Below, piece by piece: positions 38,061 to 50,224 of a stretch of 64,000 nt of DNA. The DNA lies in NCBI GenBank assembly GCA_028023455.1, contig JAQFVV010006238.1, positions 8,111,349 through 8,175,348 of the forward strand, read 5' to 3'. The notes beneath the pieces were generated by a model, which was given only the letters and a program-made list of their open reading frames with translations, did not search any database and had not been told where the DNA came from. This DNA is from Epiperipatus broadwayi. Its lineage: Eukaryota; Onychophora; Udeonychophora; Euonychophora; Peripatidae. Both the position numbers and the translations under genes were made by a program. Within the stretch, counting starts at the first letter, position 1; each line of letters begins with the position of its first letter.

Positions 38061-38520
38061 TAAGGAAAGAAGTTTATTGTTTAAGGCTCGAACGGGATCT
38101 TTAGCTACAAGAGAATATACATGTAAATAGAAAAATATGGGTGATTTATTTTGTAAATTATATAAGGAAGGAATAGAAAATATTAGGCATTTGTTAATTG
38201 AATGTAAATGCTTGAAAACAGAAAAGGTACATATAATGAAGTTCTAGAAGAATAAATATGAAAAAAGTGATTTTGCTGAAAGTGAATTATTGGTTTTTAT
38301 GCTGGGTTTGGGAAAAGATAAGGGGGATTTAGATATAAAGGCTATAGAGTTGACAAAGATTATGTTGTGGAAATGGGATGGAGCAGAATATGGGAAAATT
38401 TGGAGTGGGGAATAATAAATAACATGGCTAACAGGTTTATCTGGGCATAATTGCTGAGATATTCTTGACTTCGATTAAGGAGAAGCCACAGTTCATCACA
38501 TTACATTACATAAAATATAA
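38061..38520 (+). pseudogene. LINE 3' end with C-terminal Cys-His remnant (copy 1)
   Basis: Translated by eye, a segment near 38130-38230 reads like the C-terminal zinc knuckle of non-LTR retrotransposon proteins (a cysteine, then IENIRHLLIEC). It is followed by KAIELTKIMLWKW. The 3' UTR ends with TCACATTACATTACAT repeats. Part of this end recurs at 38911-39083. The clade is not determined. Confidence 0.6.
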
Positions 38521-38536
38521 AATATAAAGGCTATAG

Positions 38537-38902
38537 CAGGGGTCTCCAACCCTATGCCTGCAGACACCATTGCACCCGCAGATCATTTTACATGTGCCCG
38601 TCGCTATCCGAACATGATAAAAAATTATTTATCTCATACAAATAAATTTAATTTTTTAAAATTTCTTATAAATTATTGTATTATACTGGAATCAAATTGT
38701 AGGCATACTATACTTTTACAGCATAGAAATATAAATGTTAATTATATGTTAACATTTTATTTTTGAAATAAATATTTTTTTGTACATTATGTGTATTATT
38801 AACAATATCCAACTATAAATTTACATTGAAAAAATAAATGATGCCCACCATCTGGTTAAAAAAAATAAATGGTGCCCACCACCTGGCCGGTATTATAGAA
38901 TG
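38537..38902. mobile_element. hAT-like insertion with 8-bp target duplication
   Basis: Begins CAGGGGTCTCCAACCC, a typical hAT terminus, and is flanked by GGCTATAG (38529-38536) and TGCTATAG (38903-38910), seven of eight matching. It splits the second copy of the LINE 3' end. The right terminal repeat is not recognisable, so the right end may be deleted. Inside, GCCCACCAYCTGG occurs twice. Confidence 0.55.
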
Positions 38903-38910
38903 TGCTATAG

Positions 38911-39083
38911 AGTTGACAAAGATTATGTTGTGGAAATGGGATGAAGCAGAATAAGGAAAAATTTAGAGTGGGAAATGGAAAATAAAGTGGCTAACAGGTT
39001 TATCTGGACATAATTGCTGAGATATTCTTGACTTCGTTTAAGGAGAAGCTACAGTACATCACAACACATCATATCACATCTGC
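38911..39083 (+). pseudogene. LINE 3' end (copy 2)
   Basis: Starts AGTTGACAAAGATTATGTTG and runs to the TCACA-type tail. It repeats about 38348-38505 with roughly 10% differences by eye. Interrupted at its start by the hAT-like insertion. Confidence 0.75.
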
Positions 39084-39089
39084 ACAATA

Positions 39090-40440
39090 TTACAGTAATT
39101 ATATAAGGAAATATATTATTTATATATTACCTATAATTTAACAAATATATAGTAACTTTAAACTTTTACATCTTAGGCCATTTTCACAACTTTTTATTTT
39201 TTATTTAAAGAAAACCATTTTTTTTTATTAGTACATAATTTTTTTTAAAAAAAGTATCAAATCATCTAACATAGAAATGTTTAGCCATTCTTTATTATTA
39301 TACACATTTATAGTTTAAAAGCTGCAAAAAAGTTAAAATCAATATATTGACTTTTAAATACTTAGCCTTTACATACATACTCTAATGTGATTTTGACAAA
39401 TAATTTGTTGAAGGAACTTAATATGGCTATAATTCTCTATACAGTCTGTATCAGCTTGATTTTAATATTTTATCAAATGGTAATTCAAGCTTCTTAGAGT
39501 TTCAGGTTTGATTGTTAAAAAAAAATAAAAAAAATAAAAAATGCAAAATAACAGGCTTTTATGGCTGAAACTTTTTTTAATTCAAATTACAGAGATAAGG
39601 AAAAATGCAGATTATATATAAAAGTGGGTGTTGGTTAATGGTTTATCCATATTTATTATAGAATGTATACTTTGCCTTATCTGTGCTTAATTACTAATAA
39701 AATTAATCATTTACATGTTTACTCTTATATACAGATTATTAATTTTATTTAATAATTAATAATGGTTTGATTTATATATGAAATTATATTTACAGACATA
39801 AAATCTTAAATTATGTGTTATAAACATAAGTACATTTAGTTATTAAAAAAGTAATAATTGATCTGGTATTTTGTATACATACATATATTATCTCATTAAT
39901 TCACATCATCTATAGGTATTTTTTATTATCTTTTCACTTGCAACCTTTGATGGAAAATTCTAACTATCACTGTTGGATATATGTTTCTGGCATAACCAGT
40001 ATCAACAGCAGCTTGAAAATTTAATTAATATCACATCAAACATAGCAATGCAATTTTTATTTAAACATAATCATTATGTTCAATTGATATTTTAAAGTTT
40101 GAACTTGTATTTAGTAGTAATTTTACTAAAATATTTTTTGTATGCATTAATGATGACTTGATGCCTTTCAGATTCTTAGAAAATGTGGTTTGTTTTCAGC
40201 TAAAAAAATGTGGTGAAGGCGCCACTTCACATTACAGTTTTATCATTATTGTAAGTGGTATTTTCTGCTGGCAGTCTTTTTTCGATCTTTTAACCTTTTC
40301 TTTGACAATTAATTTTATTGGCTGAGTGAGGTAAAAGTCTAAACTTTTAATTGGTCAATTCACAAATTCAGCTGTCAAATATATTCATCTTTTAATATTA
40401 TATTCACTTTAGTTTCATTTGTAAAAAGTATATTAATAAT
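39090..40440. other. AT-rich intergenic DNA, nothing recognised
   Basis: No gene or shared repeat recognised. Confidence 0.5.
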
Positions 40441-40449
40441 TTGTCAGGT

Positions 40450-40735
40450 TATGAAAGTGAACGAATGTTTTTCAAAAATAATTTTTTATTTATAATTATA
40501 AAAAATATTTGATAGCGGCAAATCTAAAATGAACATTACTCACCAACTAAAAAGTTTTGCTGACATCAGTGATTTCTTTCCCAATTTTACATTGCAAAAA
40601 AATAAATAATTTTTGCTAAAGTCTTAACTATTTTTTTAAAATAATTTTATTTTTAGCATATTTTATCAAAATAATTTATAATTTGTCAAAAAATACTTTT
40701 AAAATGGTCTAAAACATTCGTTTATCACTTTCGAA
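40450..40735. repeat. Inverted repeat
   Basis: The outer ends ATGAAAGTGAACGAATGTTT (40451) and AAACATTCGTTTATCACTTT (about 40712) are inverted. The inner parts pair weakly. Just downstream (40795-40862) two tandem copies of a unit with GAGCCAATCAA and TTAGAAYGGACTG are seen. Confidence 0.55.
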
Positions 40736-41894
40736 ATGAAAGAAAAGAAATCGTAATGTTGGAAGTTATTGACAAGTGAATTTTTTTGTTCTCAATAGTT
40801 GAGAGCCAATCAATGTTTAGAACGGACTGTTGGGAGCCAATCAACACTTAGAATGGACTGCCTCCTACCTTTGTTAGACCTTCAACATCAGTTTTATTGA
40901 TTTTTACTTGTAAAATAACTCAAGAGAGGGCAGCAATGATGATAAAATCTTTACCATAGCATTAAAAATGACAGAATTCAAGCGACTTGAAGCGGGCTTC
41001 GAGTCATCTTGTAAAACTCCTTTAAAGAGTTAATTAAAAAAATTATGAAGAAGTCAATATGTTACAGACAGTCAATTTTGATCTAAAGCTTTATTCTATT
41101 GTTTACAACAGAAAATAGTGCTCAGAAGTCATATAGTTTTTATGCAAAATTTTTGGAATAAAAGAAGTATAAATTTTTTGCTGATTTATAAAATATTTTT
41201 GATTATTTTTACACATTAATTGGTTAGTAATTATTTAACATAAAAAGAAATGCACCAATACAACTTTCACTTTATTTATTTATGGTTATTTTTAGAAGGC
41301 AATGACCTTAACGTAAATCAAGAAAATCTCAGCGTCTATAATGTCATTATCAGTTTGAATTGACACAGTATTAAAATCTTTTCAAATATTTTAATAATTA
41401 TAAAGCAAATACCAGATTTTAAAATGAATTTGATAGACTTATTATAAATACACATTTGTTTATTATATTTAACAACAAAATAAAAAAGAGTTTGTTCATT
41501 TTCATATAGAGTGTTTGTATAAATATGTTAATGATGTTTATGGTACATTGTTTTTATTTACAAGTTCTCTCACCAGGTGGAACCAAAAAAGTCTGAATTC
41601 AAGTAGGTTAATAGTTTGAATCAAACTCACTATTAAATATCATTATTTTTTAAACAATTATTTAAATGTATATATAATTAATTAGGTATTATATAATAGG
41701 GAACAATGTCTACTAATGATAATAGTTGGGCCAATCAAACATTGCTGCTTGAAAGTAACATAATGATATACTGTTGTATACTGCATGTTGTTTATATATA
41801 CATTAATGGTTTCTTGTAGATATAAAAAGAAAAACTATTATTCTTCACTTGATAACACTAAAATCTGCAAAAGGATAACATGGATCTATAAAAA

Positions 41895-42180
41895 CAAACA
41901 TGCTCTTCGATTAGTGGTATGGTGGTGGACATTGCTGTTCAAAATCCATGGATCATAGCACTTTCTAATACTTTTGATGTTCAAAATTTTATGTACATTT
42001 TCATATAAATTTCCAAGCAACAAATTACCCAATTTTTTTTTTGCCTACATGGTTTAGTCCAATGAGTTATAGTAGACTCTGGATTTCAAAATCAATGGAT
42101 GCAACCAGTTCTTTTATTCACAGTATTCAAATTTTTTATGAAATTCTAAGCAATAAATTATTAAAAAACATCAATTATTA
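41895..42180 (+). repeat. Dimeric tRNA-like SINE H3 (decayed)
   Basis: Two related blocks. The second has ACATGGTTTAGTCCAATGAG then TAGACTCTGGATTTCAAAAT and ends with TGAAATTCTAAGCAATAAAT. The first ends with AAATTTCCAAGCAACAAATT. Matches the layout of H1 and H6. Confidence 0.55.
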
Positions 42181-42612
42181 TTTTAGAAATATGATATTAA
42201 TCCCTATTGCCTTTCTAATAATTTTATTTAAATAATTTTAAGATTCAATGAGCAGTATTTAAACAATGAGTGAGAAATTAAGTTTTGAATGGGCAATCCA
42301 TAAAGGAGTTGAAGATGTCCACCATAAATAGTGATTTAAAGTTTATTTAGACACTTAATTTATTATATATTCTTCATAAAATATTAGATTAAGATTAAAT
42401 TTAATAAGAATATTACACAGTTGTCATTATTTCATAAAATTTGTGTAAGCAAGATAATTATTTCATAAATAAATAAGAAAACCTTTTAGAAATTACATTT
42501 AAAATATGCAAAACTCTCCATACAGTAGTGCTACTCAGTGCAAGCCAGAATAATCAATGGATGCAAAAAGGTTTGTGCATAAAATCCCTATTTAATACCT
42601 ACTCATCCAATA

Positions 42613-42653
42613 TCCCCAGACTAGTTCTAGCTTCAGGCTTTCATCAGTGAGGA
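42613..42653 (-). ncRNA. Hammerhead ribozyme, left arm of A3
   Basis: Minus strand: UCCUCA, CUGAUGA, stem II AAGC-CUGAA-GCUA, GAAC (one A of GAAA lost), UA, GUC, UGGGGA. Recognisable but probably inactive because of the missing base. Confidence 0.65.
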
Positions 42654-43220
42654 GCATTGGATCCAAGAGCACTACACCTAGATCTTAGTATCTAATGCAA
42701 CCCTCCAGCAGCCACCTTTTATCTCTACTTAACTACAAAACTGTGAGTCTAAAATTGAAAACATAATAATATTTTTAATCCAAGCTCATTAGCTTATATA
42801 ATCATATAGTTCTGAACTCAGTTCAGTGCCCATACATTTTGGTGGGATTTTATGCACAATCCTTTTTACATCCATTGATTACTCTGGCTTGCACTGAGTT
42901 GCACTACTGTATGGAGAGTTTTTCCTGATTGCTTGAGCAAGCAAAAAAACTGATGATCATGTAATGTTTAGTTGTTTAATACCAATCCTGATAATAGGCT
43001 ATTGGTGGATATGGTTATTAAAAAATCAAAGACAGCAAAATGTATGTGTACTGAACTGAGTTCAGACCTGTATGACCATATACGCTAATGAACTTGGATT
43101 GAAAATATTATGTTTTTAATTTTAGATTCATAGTTTTATAGTTAAGTAGAGATAAAAGGTGGCTGCTGGAGTGTTCATTTAGATCCTAAGATCTATGTGC
43201 AGTGCTCTCAGATCCAATGC

Positions 43221-43262
43221 TTCTCATTGATGAAAGCCACAAGCTTGAAACTAGTCTGGGGA
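43221..43262 (+). ncRNA. Hammerhead ribozyme, right arm of A3
   Basis: UUCUCA, UUGAUGA (first core C changed to U), perfect stem II AAGC-CACAA-GCUU, GAAA (43247-43250), AC-UA-GU, GUC, UGGGGA. Stem II differs from A1 (UGGC/GCCA) at two base pairs with pairing kept, a compensatory change. Confidence 0.78.
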
Positions 43263-43714
43263 TATTGAATGAGCAGACACTATATGGATATTTTATGCAC
43301 AAACCTTCTTGCATCTATTGATTACTTTCGCTTGCACTGAATGGCACTACTGTATGGAAAGTCTTGCCTGTTATAACAGCCTGAGCAAGCATAAGAAATG
43401 GTGTCATGTGAACTTACATTTATTAAAACTAGGTTCAAATACTTCTTAGATGGTGTTATTTGAAAGCCAATTTGTTTTAGTTAAATAAAACATTCAAACT
43501 ATTATTAAATATATAAAGAAGATACATTACTAGGTCTTAAATACAAGTATCTGCTAAGCATAATTTATGAAAGTATTTACATAGAAGTTAAAATAAATTT
43601 CAAATTGTTACTTGAACCAGGGGTTATGTGGTATTAATTTATCAGAAATGACAGATAGGACTTTAATCAAAGAACTGTAGCTCTTAACTTTAGCACTCAA
43701 TGAAGGAATGATTG

Positions 43715-43830
43715 GAATAGCTTAGTACAGTAGTAGTATAATAGATTCTGGATGGCAAAGATTATGAATTATTTGTCATTTTTGATGCTTGAACTTTTTG
43801 TGAACTCCCTAGAAATATATGTTTTCTTAA
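43715..43830 (+). repeat. tRNA-like SINE fragment H4
   Basis: TAGCTTAGTACAGTAGTAG followed by GATTCTGGATGGCAAAGATT and a degenerate end block TTGTGAACTCCCTAGAAAT. A decayed monomer of family H. Confidence 0.45.
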
Positions 43831-44264
43831 TTATTTTTTTAATGCAGAAGTTATAATTTGAATAACGGTTAAAACAACATGATTTATTTGTTTTTACTTT
43901 ATTAATACTAAAATATCAAATATATTTATAAAGATATTTCACGTGGAAAAGAGAAATGTGAATAACTTTATGTGTATGTGTGCTTAATTTAAAATAATCA
44001 GATATAATTTACTTTAATTGAGGTTTAAAGTTTATACCTGTGCTAGAGACAATCTCTAGTTTAACAAATGATTAGTAATAATTATTACTGTATTTATCTA
44101 AAGTTGATGGTGTTAAAGATGTGTGTTGAGTTGTAATTCAAAACGTAATTATTAATTCTTATTATGTACACACATTTGTTTCTATTTTTTATTACACAAA
44201 CTGTTTTTTACATAATATCAGTTTCTTTCACAGTAATTAATGTAATCAAATGGTTTATTATGTA

Positions 44265-44400
44265 GGAATTTATAAAAAAATTTAGCACTAGAAGTAACAC
44301 ACCTTGGTTGCAATCCATGGACTCAGCTCCAGAGATCATATAATTCCTAAAACTCATTCTCTTAATCCTATCATTTCTGTGCTCAAGTGATGTATGCAAC
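44265..44400 (-). repeat. tRNA-like SINE fragment H5
   Basis: The minus strand has ATGATCTCTGGAGCTGAGTC and CATGGATTGCAACC, then a degenerate family H end. One monomer only; weak. Confidence 0.4.
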
Positions 44401-44408
44401 TACTCAAC

Positions 44409-44526
44409 TACAACTTGCATTGGTGGTCAAGAGGTCAGCGCGACTGCCTTGCACTTGCAGGCAGTTGCCCGGGTTGCGGGTTCGCGTCCCGGCCGATGCT
44501 ATGACACTTAAAAAAAAATACAACTT
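44409..44526 (+). mobile_element. tRNA-derived SINE (family T1, copy 3) with target duplication
   Basis: The unit runs from GCATTGG (44417) to CCGATGCTATGACACTTA plus a poly-A tail (to 44518). B-box-like GGGTTCGCGTCCC. Direct repeat TACAACTT at 44409-44416 and 44519-44526. It is the least decayed of the three copies, with 7-bp acceptor-like pairing (one G-T) and a strong hairpin GCC-TTGCACTTGCA-GGC in place of a normal anticodon arm. Confidence 0.87.
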
Positions 44527-44529
44527 TAG

Positions 44530-45835
44530 GTTAGCATGAAATATTTGTCCAGAGGCATAAATATAAAATAAATTTGCATTTTTATAGTGAAAAAAATTAT
44601 TTTATTATAAGTTGAAATAATAAATAAAAAACAAAAATCAAAATGCTTAAAAGGCCATGTGATATTTGAGAACTAAAAAGATAAATTGAAATTTTAATAC
44701 AGAAATTTTTAGCTCTTAAGTCCATCATTCGCCTCTGAGTAAAGTTAAACAATGTAAATTCCAAGATGATAAAATACTGCAAACTAGGAGCTGGTTTAAC
44801 ATTCAGATGCAGTTGTAAAAAAACTTTACCCGAATACTTCTATGAGCCACTCTATGTAGATGTAAATTTATAAATTACTTTATTACCGGAAAAAGAATCC
44901 CAGATCTAATCTATGTTCCACTATTTTAAGATAAAGAGTTGCTCCAATTAATCGAAAGTAATCAAAAAAAAAAACATTTTTCTTTAAAACAAGTCATTTT
45001 AATAATAATAAAAAAACATTATTAAAACTGAACGTATTTATTATTATGTATTTTTTTGTAATTAGATTGTTTTCATCAACGGACTTTTAGAACAGATTTT
45101 ATACTCTTATCAAATTACATTTAATGAAGAATAAATAAAAAAAACTCACCAATTATGAACAACAGAAATGTTTTAAAAGCTTTTCATCAACATTTAAATG
45201 ATACGCAATTTTAAAACATAATGCAGGGAGAGAATTTATTTTTTCTATATGCACACACGCACTAAATAATCAATGCAGTTATAAATTTTATTTTATGTAA
45301 ACATACTACCCACTCCAATGCATAGAAACATTTTATGTTTTAAAATTGTTATTAATATTAAAAAAAAAAAAAAAAGCTTAATGTCTAGGGAGGTTATGTG
45401 AGATTTGAGTATCAAATATCTCAAGATGAATTTTTTTAACAATCTCAATCTTAAATAAATCACTGTACGATTAGACTGAATTATATATGCATTCCTATTG
45501 CTATAAATGATTGAATAAAAAATTGATTTGGTTTATTAATCTTCACAAGCTATTTTTCTGCAAACGTATAGCCTGTCTAGTAGAAGGGTTTCAATCAAAG
45601 TAAATATTGTTCATATGTATAATAACATAATTAGTAGTAAAATAAAAAAACGTAATATACTAATTTTATTTTTTCTTTTAAAATAGCACTCCACAGTAAC
45701 ATATAACAATAAGTGATATTAATTATTAAATGAATTAGGCATTTGTCTGACTCAGAAAGCAATTTATATAACTAAATCCTAAGTATACAATTAATAATCA
45801 TATCAGCATCATTCCCTATACTTCCACAATCTGTT
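44530..45835. other. AT-rich intergenic DNA with faint G-like scraps
   Basis: No gene. Short blocks such as AAGGCCATGTGATATTTGAG (44646) and GAGGTTATGTGAGATTTGAG (45394) resemble each other and the G/E tails, so decayed SINE pieces are likely. Confidence 0.4.
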
Positions 45836-45839
45836 ATAA

Positions 45840-46040
45840 CAGAGGCAAAACTCTCCATATAGTAGTACCACCAAATGCATTAGATACTAAGGTCTAAGGG
45901 CAGAGCTCTCAGATCCAATGAAGGCCACAAGCTAAAAACTAGTCTAGTGATGTTAGATAAGCAGGAACTAGATAGGAATTTTATGCACAAATCTTCTTAC
46001 ATCGGTGGTGCTACTGTAAGGAGAGTTTTGCCTTTGTTAT
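45840..46040 (+). mobile_element. Short family A palindromic element A6
   Basis: Terminal inverted repeats GAGGCAAAACTCTCCATA and GGAGAGTTTTGCCTTTG. The body (45890-45990) keeps a hammerhead relic at about 45915-45950: AAUGA, AGGC-CACAA-GCUA, AAAA, CUAGUC. The core is deleted or mutated, so it is inactive. Confidence 0.65.
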
Positions 46041-46144
46041 ACAATTAATACATTACAAAAAATCACGTCAGATGTCACATTTACAAATGTTATATACAGA
46101 GCTCACAAAATAAGCTCTTAATAAGCTTTGCAGAATATCCTCAA

Positions 46145-46184
46145 CCCCAAAACAGTTTCTGCTATTGGAATTGTCAGTGAGGTG
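46145..46184 (-). ncRNA. Hammerhead relic, left arm of B3
   Basis: Minus strand: CACCUCA, CUGACAA (core G changed), weak stem II, GAAAC, UGUUU in place of the cleavage triplet, GGGG. Degenerate. Confidence 0.5.
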
Positions 46185-46346
46185 CCATGATATTTAAGCA
46201 TTAGATTAAAAATACCAGGACAAGCCCAGCACTTTATCTAATGTATAACTATTAAGTAGAAAATCTGAAATTTTTAGACATACTTATGTCTTCCAATCCA
46301 GCTATCTAACTTAAATAGCCATATGGTTAATGCTTGAATATCCTGG

Positions 46347-46386
46347 CACCTCATTGGCAGTGCCATTAGCAGAAACTGGTCTGGGA
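46347..46386 (+). ncRNA. Hammerhead relic, right arm of B3
   Basis: CACCUCA, a degenerate core UUGGCAG, stem II UGC-CAUUA-GCA, GAAA, C-UG-G, GUC, UGGGA. The GAAA, GUC and stems persist but the first core half is lost. Confidence 0.5.
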
Positions 46387-46419
46387 TTGAGGATACTCTG
46401 CAAAGCTAATTAATACATA

Positions 46420-48642
46420 TAATTCCCACTGTATTCACAAAATAACTATCCAAAAATGTAAAATTTCAATTTGTTGGTAATTTTATTCTATAGTGTTTTT
46501 ATACATTAACATTTAATGATCAAAATTTGATAGCAATTTTTGAAAATCAGTTATAAAGTGCCAAAAAAGGTGACTCATAGAATTACTGACTTCAATAATT
46601 TTATGTGGTTACATATTGGCATATTACAATAAAAATATTTTGAGAAACTTTTTCCAATTATGTATTAAATATTTGTTTTAGATATTTTGATGATGTGTTT
46701 ATTGTGGGATCACCTGTTATAGTAAAACATCTTTCAGCTAAATTAAATATGGTTGACTATTTGAAATGGACATCTTCTGAATATAATTTATACAGTTTAA
46801 AATATTACATTTTCAATTCATATTCATTTGCAATTTGATTGCAAGCAACACAAAATGGGTTTGTCTTCTTACAACTTACACACAGACTTAGATTAGGTCC
46901 ACCAGAATCACAACCATTTTCCATGTCTATGACAAGAAATGTTTTTTTTTTCCCTTTTGCAACTTAGGCATGGCTGAATGAACTTTCAGTGAGATCCACA
47001 TGTACCACAGCCTTAATCATTTCATGTCATGGCCCTTTGGCAATCAAATTACAGTTTAATATAATTGAATTAAAATTTGTATAAAAATAATAGAATCAAT
47101 TATAATATGTTAATGAACTCTTATTAATTAGGGATTTACATATCTCCAATTAATGGTTACTTTTTTGAGGAAATTGGCTGGATTTAGAAAATTTTTAATT
47201 CAGAACTTAATACTAAGTGATTTCGAAAGTGATCAATTATTCAGTATTGAAATTTATGTTAATGATTTATTGAATGTGTAAGAAGGATATTTTAAAAACA
47301 CAATACAAATTTATACAGAGACAAATAACAAAAAGAGATGACAAGAAAAATTGGATTTCATTACTATATATAAATAATAGAGTGTACTGTATGCATATAG
47401 GAGTTGTTTCTTCTTATTTTAAAGTTGCATTAAATAATGCCATTATATGTTAATTATTAATGGAGAAGATGCTGTTGATGAAACCAATAAATGTGATATT
47501 ATATAAAATATGGTGTGTGAATGTGGGTCAAGAGAATTTTATGACATGAACAACTACATAAAAATCATATTATTCAGTGATAAATTAATTTGTATTTCTA
47601 GAAACATTCAAATACTTGTAATGAAAGTTTTTAATTGGACAGTATTTTATTTTTTGCATGTGGAAATGATTTGAGAAATAAAAAAAATCAAAAGATATAA
47701 ATATGATAGATAAATTATTAAATAATATGACACTAAAGGATTGTCCTTCTGCTTGTGTGTTTTATTATATAATAAAATATATGTGTTACAATATATTACC
47801 TATTATGGAAATATTTTTATTTACTATGAAAATAAAATGACTATTTATATAAAAATATATGATATTTCGCCTAGATATATTACTTAGTATGAGAGATAAA
47901 ATAAATGTATTTTATAAATATTTTAATGCTTTTAAAAATTCATTTTTTGCTACAAACTATCTACATATTATTATATAAACTTTATATTTGTGTGAAATAT
48001 TGTTGTGCTTCTTTGTTACTTATAAAGGTTATTTATATTGCGCTTCATATAAATTTTTCATCGCTTTAAATTTCATGATGCTCTGAAGGAAAAGAGATCA
48101 TAAACTTTATATTGTTTTAAAGAATATTGTGTTATTTTCTCTAAATGGCTTTAAAATTGTATTAACGTTTAACTCAATTGCCACAGATTTTGTTTAATTA
48201 TTAAAACAATGTGATACTTAAAAATTCGGAATATTTTATAAAAATATTCTATTCTTTTATGGAATCATTATTTCAACTTTAGTGTGGTGCACAACAGCAT
48301 TGGAGTTGATGATTGCAAGACTAAAACAAATTTCCAGTATTAAAAGGATTAAAAATATAATATTTTAAATTTAAGTTTATTTATATGTTTTATTATGCTT
48401 ATAATATTGTATGCTTATAATTTCTGCTATTTGAGTATTGGAGAATCTCAGACTTCTTTTACATTTTAATGTAACCAGAAATAATTTGTACATTCAGTGA
48501 GGAAGTATTTGGATTGCAAAATAAATGAATGAATGAATTTATTGGAGTCAATGTATATATTTTTTTTATTTAATTATTAAATCATGCCTAATAATTATTT
48601 CATTATAATATCTGATGTTTTATAGATTTTTCACATCATGTG
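46420..48642. other. AT-rich intergenic DNA, nothing recognised
   Basis: No gene, RNA or clear repeat. A weak SINE-like patch around 46960-47030 (CATGGCTGAATGAACTTTCA) could not be confirmed. Confidence 0.45.
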
Positions 48643-48849
<207 letters not shown>

Positions 48850-50178
48850 ATATGAGATGCTTTTCAGAGATATTTTCATATATTGTCTTTGTTATGCTTT
48901 TTGAAGTGCTGCATGTCTTAGGTTACATGCAGGTAGATGCTATGCTTTTGACAAGTTTTCTGATGATTTAGTCTTTCTTATTTTATTAAGATTAGTGACA
49001 TGATCTTAATACTTTATTTGCACTTACCAACAAGTGTCCACTTTTAGATTACTCCATTATTTTGCCTACTATATTTCTTAATGTTCTTCTTGATGAAAAT
49101 GTTTAAATCATGTAATATACCAACCATGTCTTCATTATGCTCTTCATATTATCTAAGCTATTTTGATACCATTGATATGCATATTATGCATAAAAACCAT
49201 GATAAAATATTTCATGTTTAAGCTTATAAATTATATTAGATTGGCTTATGATATTATAAATCTTCTCCAAATTCAAGGTTATAATATTGTTGGCTAGATG
49301 TATTTGTCAATCTATTAAATATTTTTCATACTGTGTTAAATTAGGAAAAAAAACTTGAGTTAATAAAGAAATATGAGAGCTTTCCTTATTCATTGCTTAT
49401 AATATGTTTGTTGATTGTTTTTAAATTTATTGTCAAAACATTAAAATCATTGTATTATTTTAATCATAATAAAATTATAATTACTTATAGTCATTATTTT
49501 TTTAATATTAATAAAATATTTATTTAATTATATTAAATTTGGACTTTGTCTCTGCAACATCTGCATTACCATAAAATCTTAATTACACACAATTATTATA
49601 TTGCTTGAAACATAAGAGTAAAATCATATTTTTAAAGTCACTATATTAGAGTTTATATTGTTGATGATTAAGTAGCATCCATAGTTAAGCTTATCTTATT
49701 TTTTTGGATTTGGATTATAAGAAATCTTTTAGTGTGATATATGAGTATAAACAAAATCCTTTTTCTAATCATATCATCATGAGGATCATCCTAGATATTG
49801 CAAAAGAAGAGTTATTAATGAATATTAGAGTCTCATCATTATTAATTAAAGTTAAAGTTATTTATTGCATTAGGATATTATCAGAATATTGGATTAAATG
49901 CTATTGTTCTCTAGACTACATTCATTTAGAGGATTATAAAGACTATAGAGATTTACTTACTGGAGAATCTTCTGTAAGAAGCCTGATATTATATTAATCA
50001 CATTTGATTGTATATATTTAATAATGATAACGTCTTTTATAAACTATGTTTTCTTCAACATTATTTAGAGCTAGCAATCTATAAGGTTGTAGTCAGTTTG
50101 TGTTGTTGAGTGACTAGTTGTTTTCTTGTTGGCTTCACTGCTTTGTGAGGTTAGAATATATATATATATAGTCAGTTA

Positions 50179-50224
<46 letters not shown>

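Larger units (their letters stand above)
42493..43422 (+). mobile_element. Composite palindromic hammerhead retroelement A3
   Basis: The left arm (about 42508-42842) and right arm (about 43023-43375) match the arms of A1. Between them lies a further copy of the right terminus plus tail (about 42843-42975, with GATCATGTAATG). The true right end carries the family tail (AAGCATAAGAAATGGTG-TCATGTGA). The direct repeat TTACATTTA flanks the whole (42493-42501 and 43414-43422). Two hammerheads, one per arm. Confidence 0.72.
46110..46415. mobile_element. Palindromic element B3, mixing A-like arms with a B loop
   Basis: Inverted arms (about 46128-46205 and 46330-46410, e.g. AAGCTTTGCAGAATATCCTC and its complement) surround a loop that matches the B1/B2 loop (ACTTTATCTAATGTATAACT..., AGACAT-ACTT-ATGTCT). 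The arm sequences around the hammerheads look more like family A. Target duplication not determined. Confidence 0.7.

Noticed and set aside
49704-49997. 97-codon frame as a possible gene
   Set aside because: No motif and no homologue recognised; the length is compatible with chance in AT-rich DNA with alternative starts.
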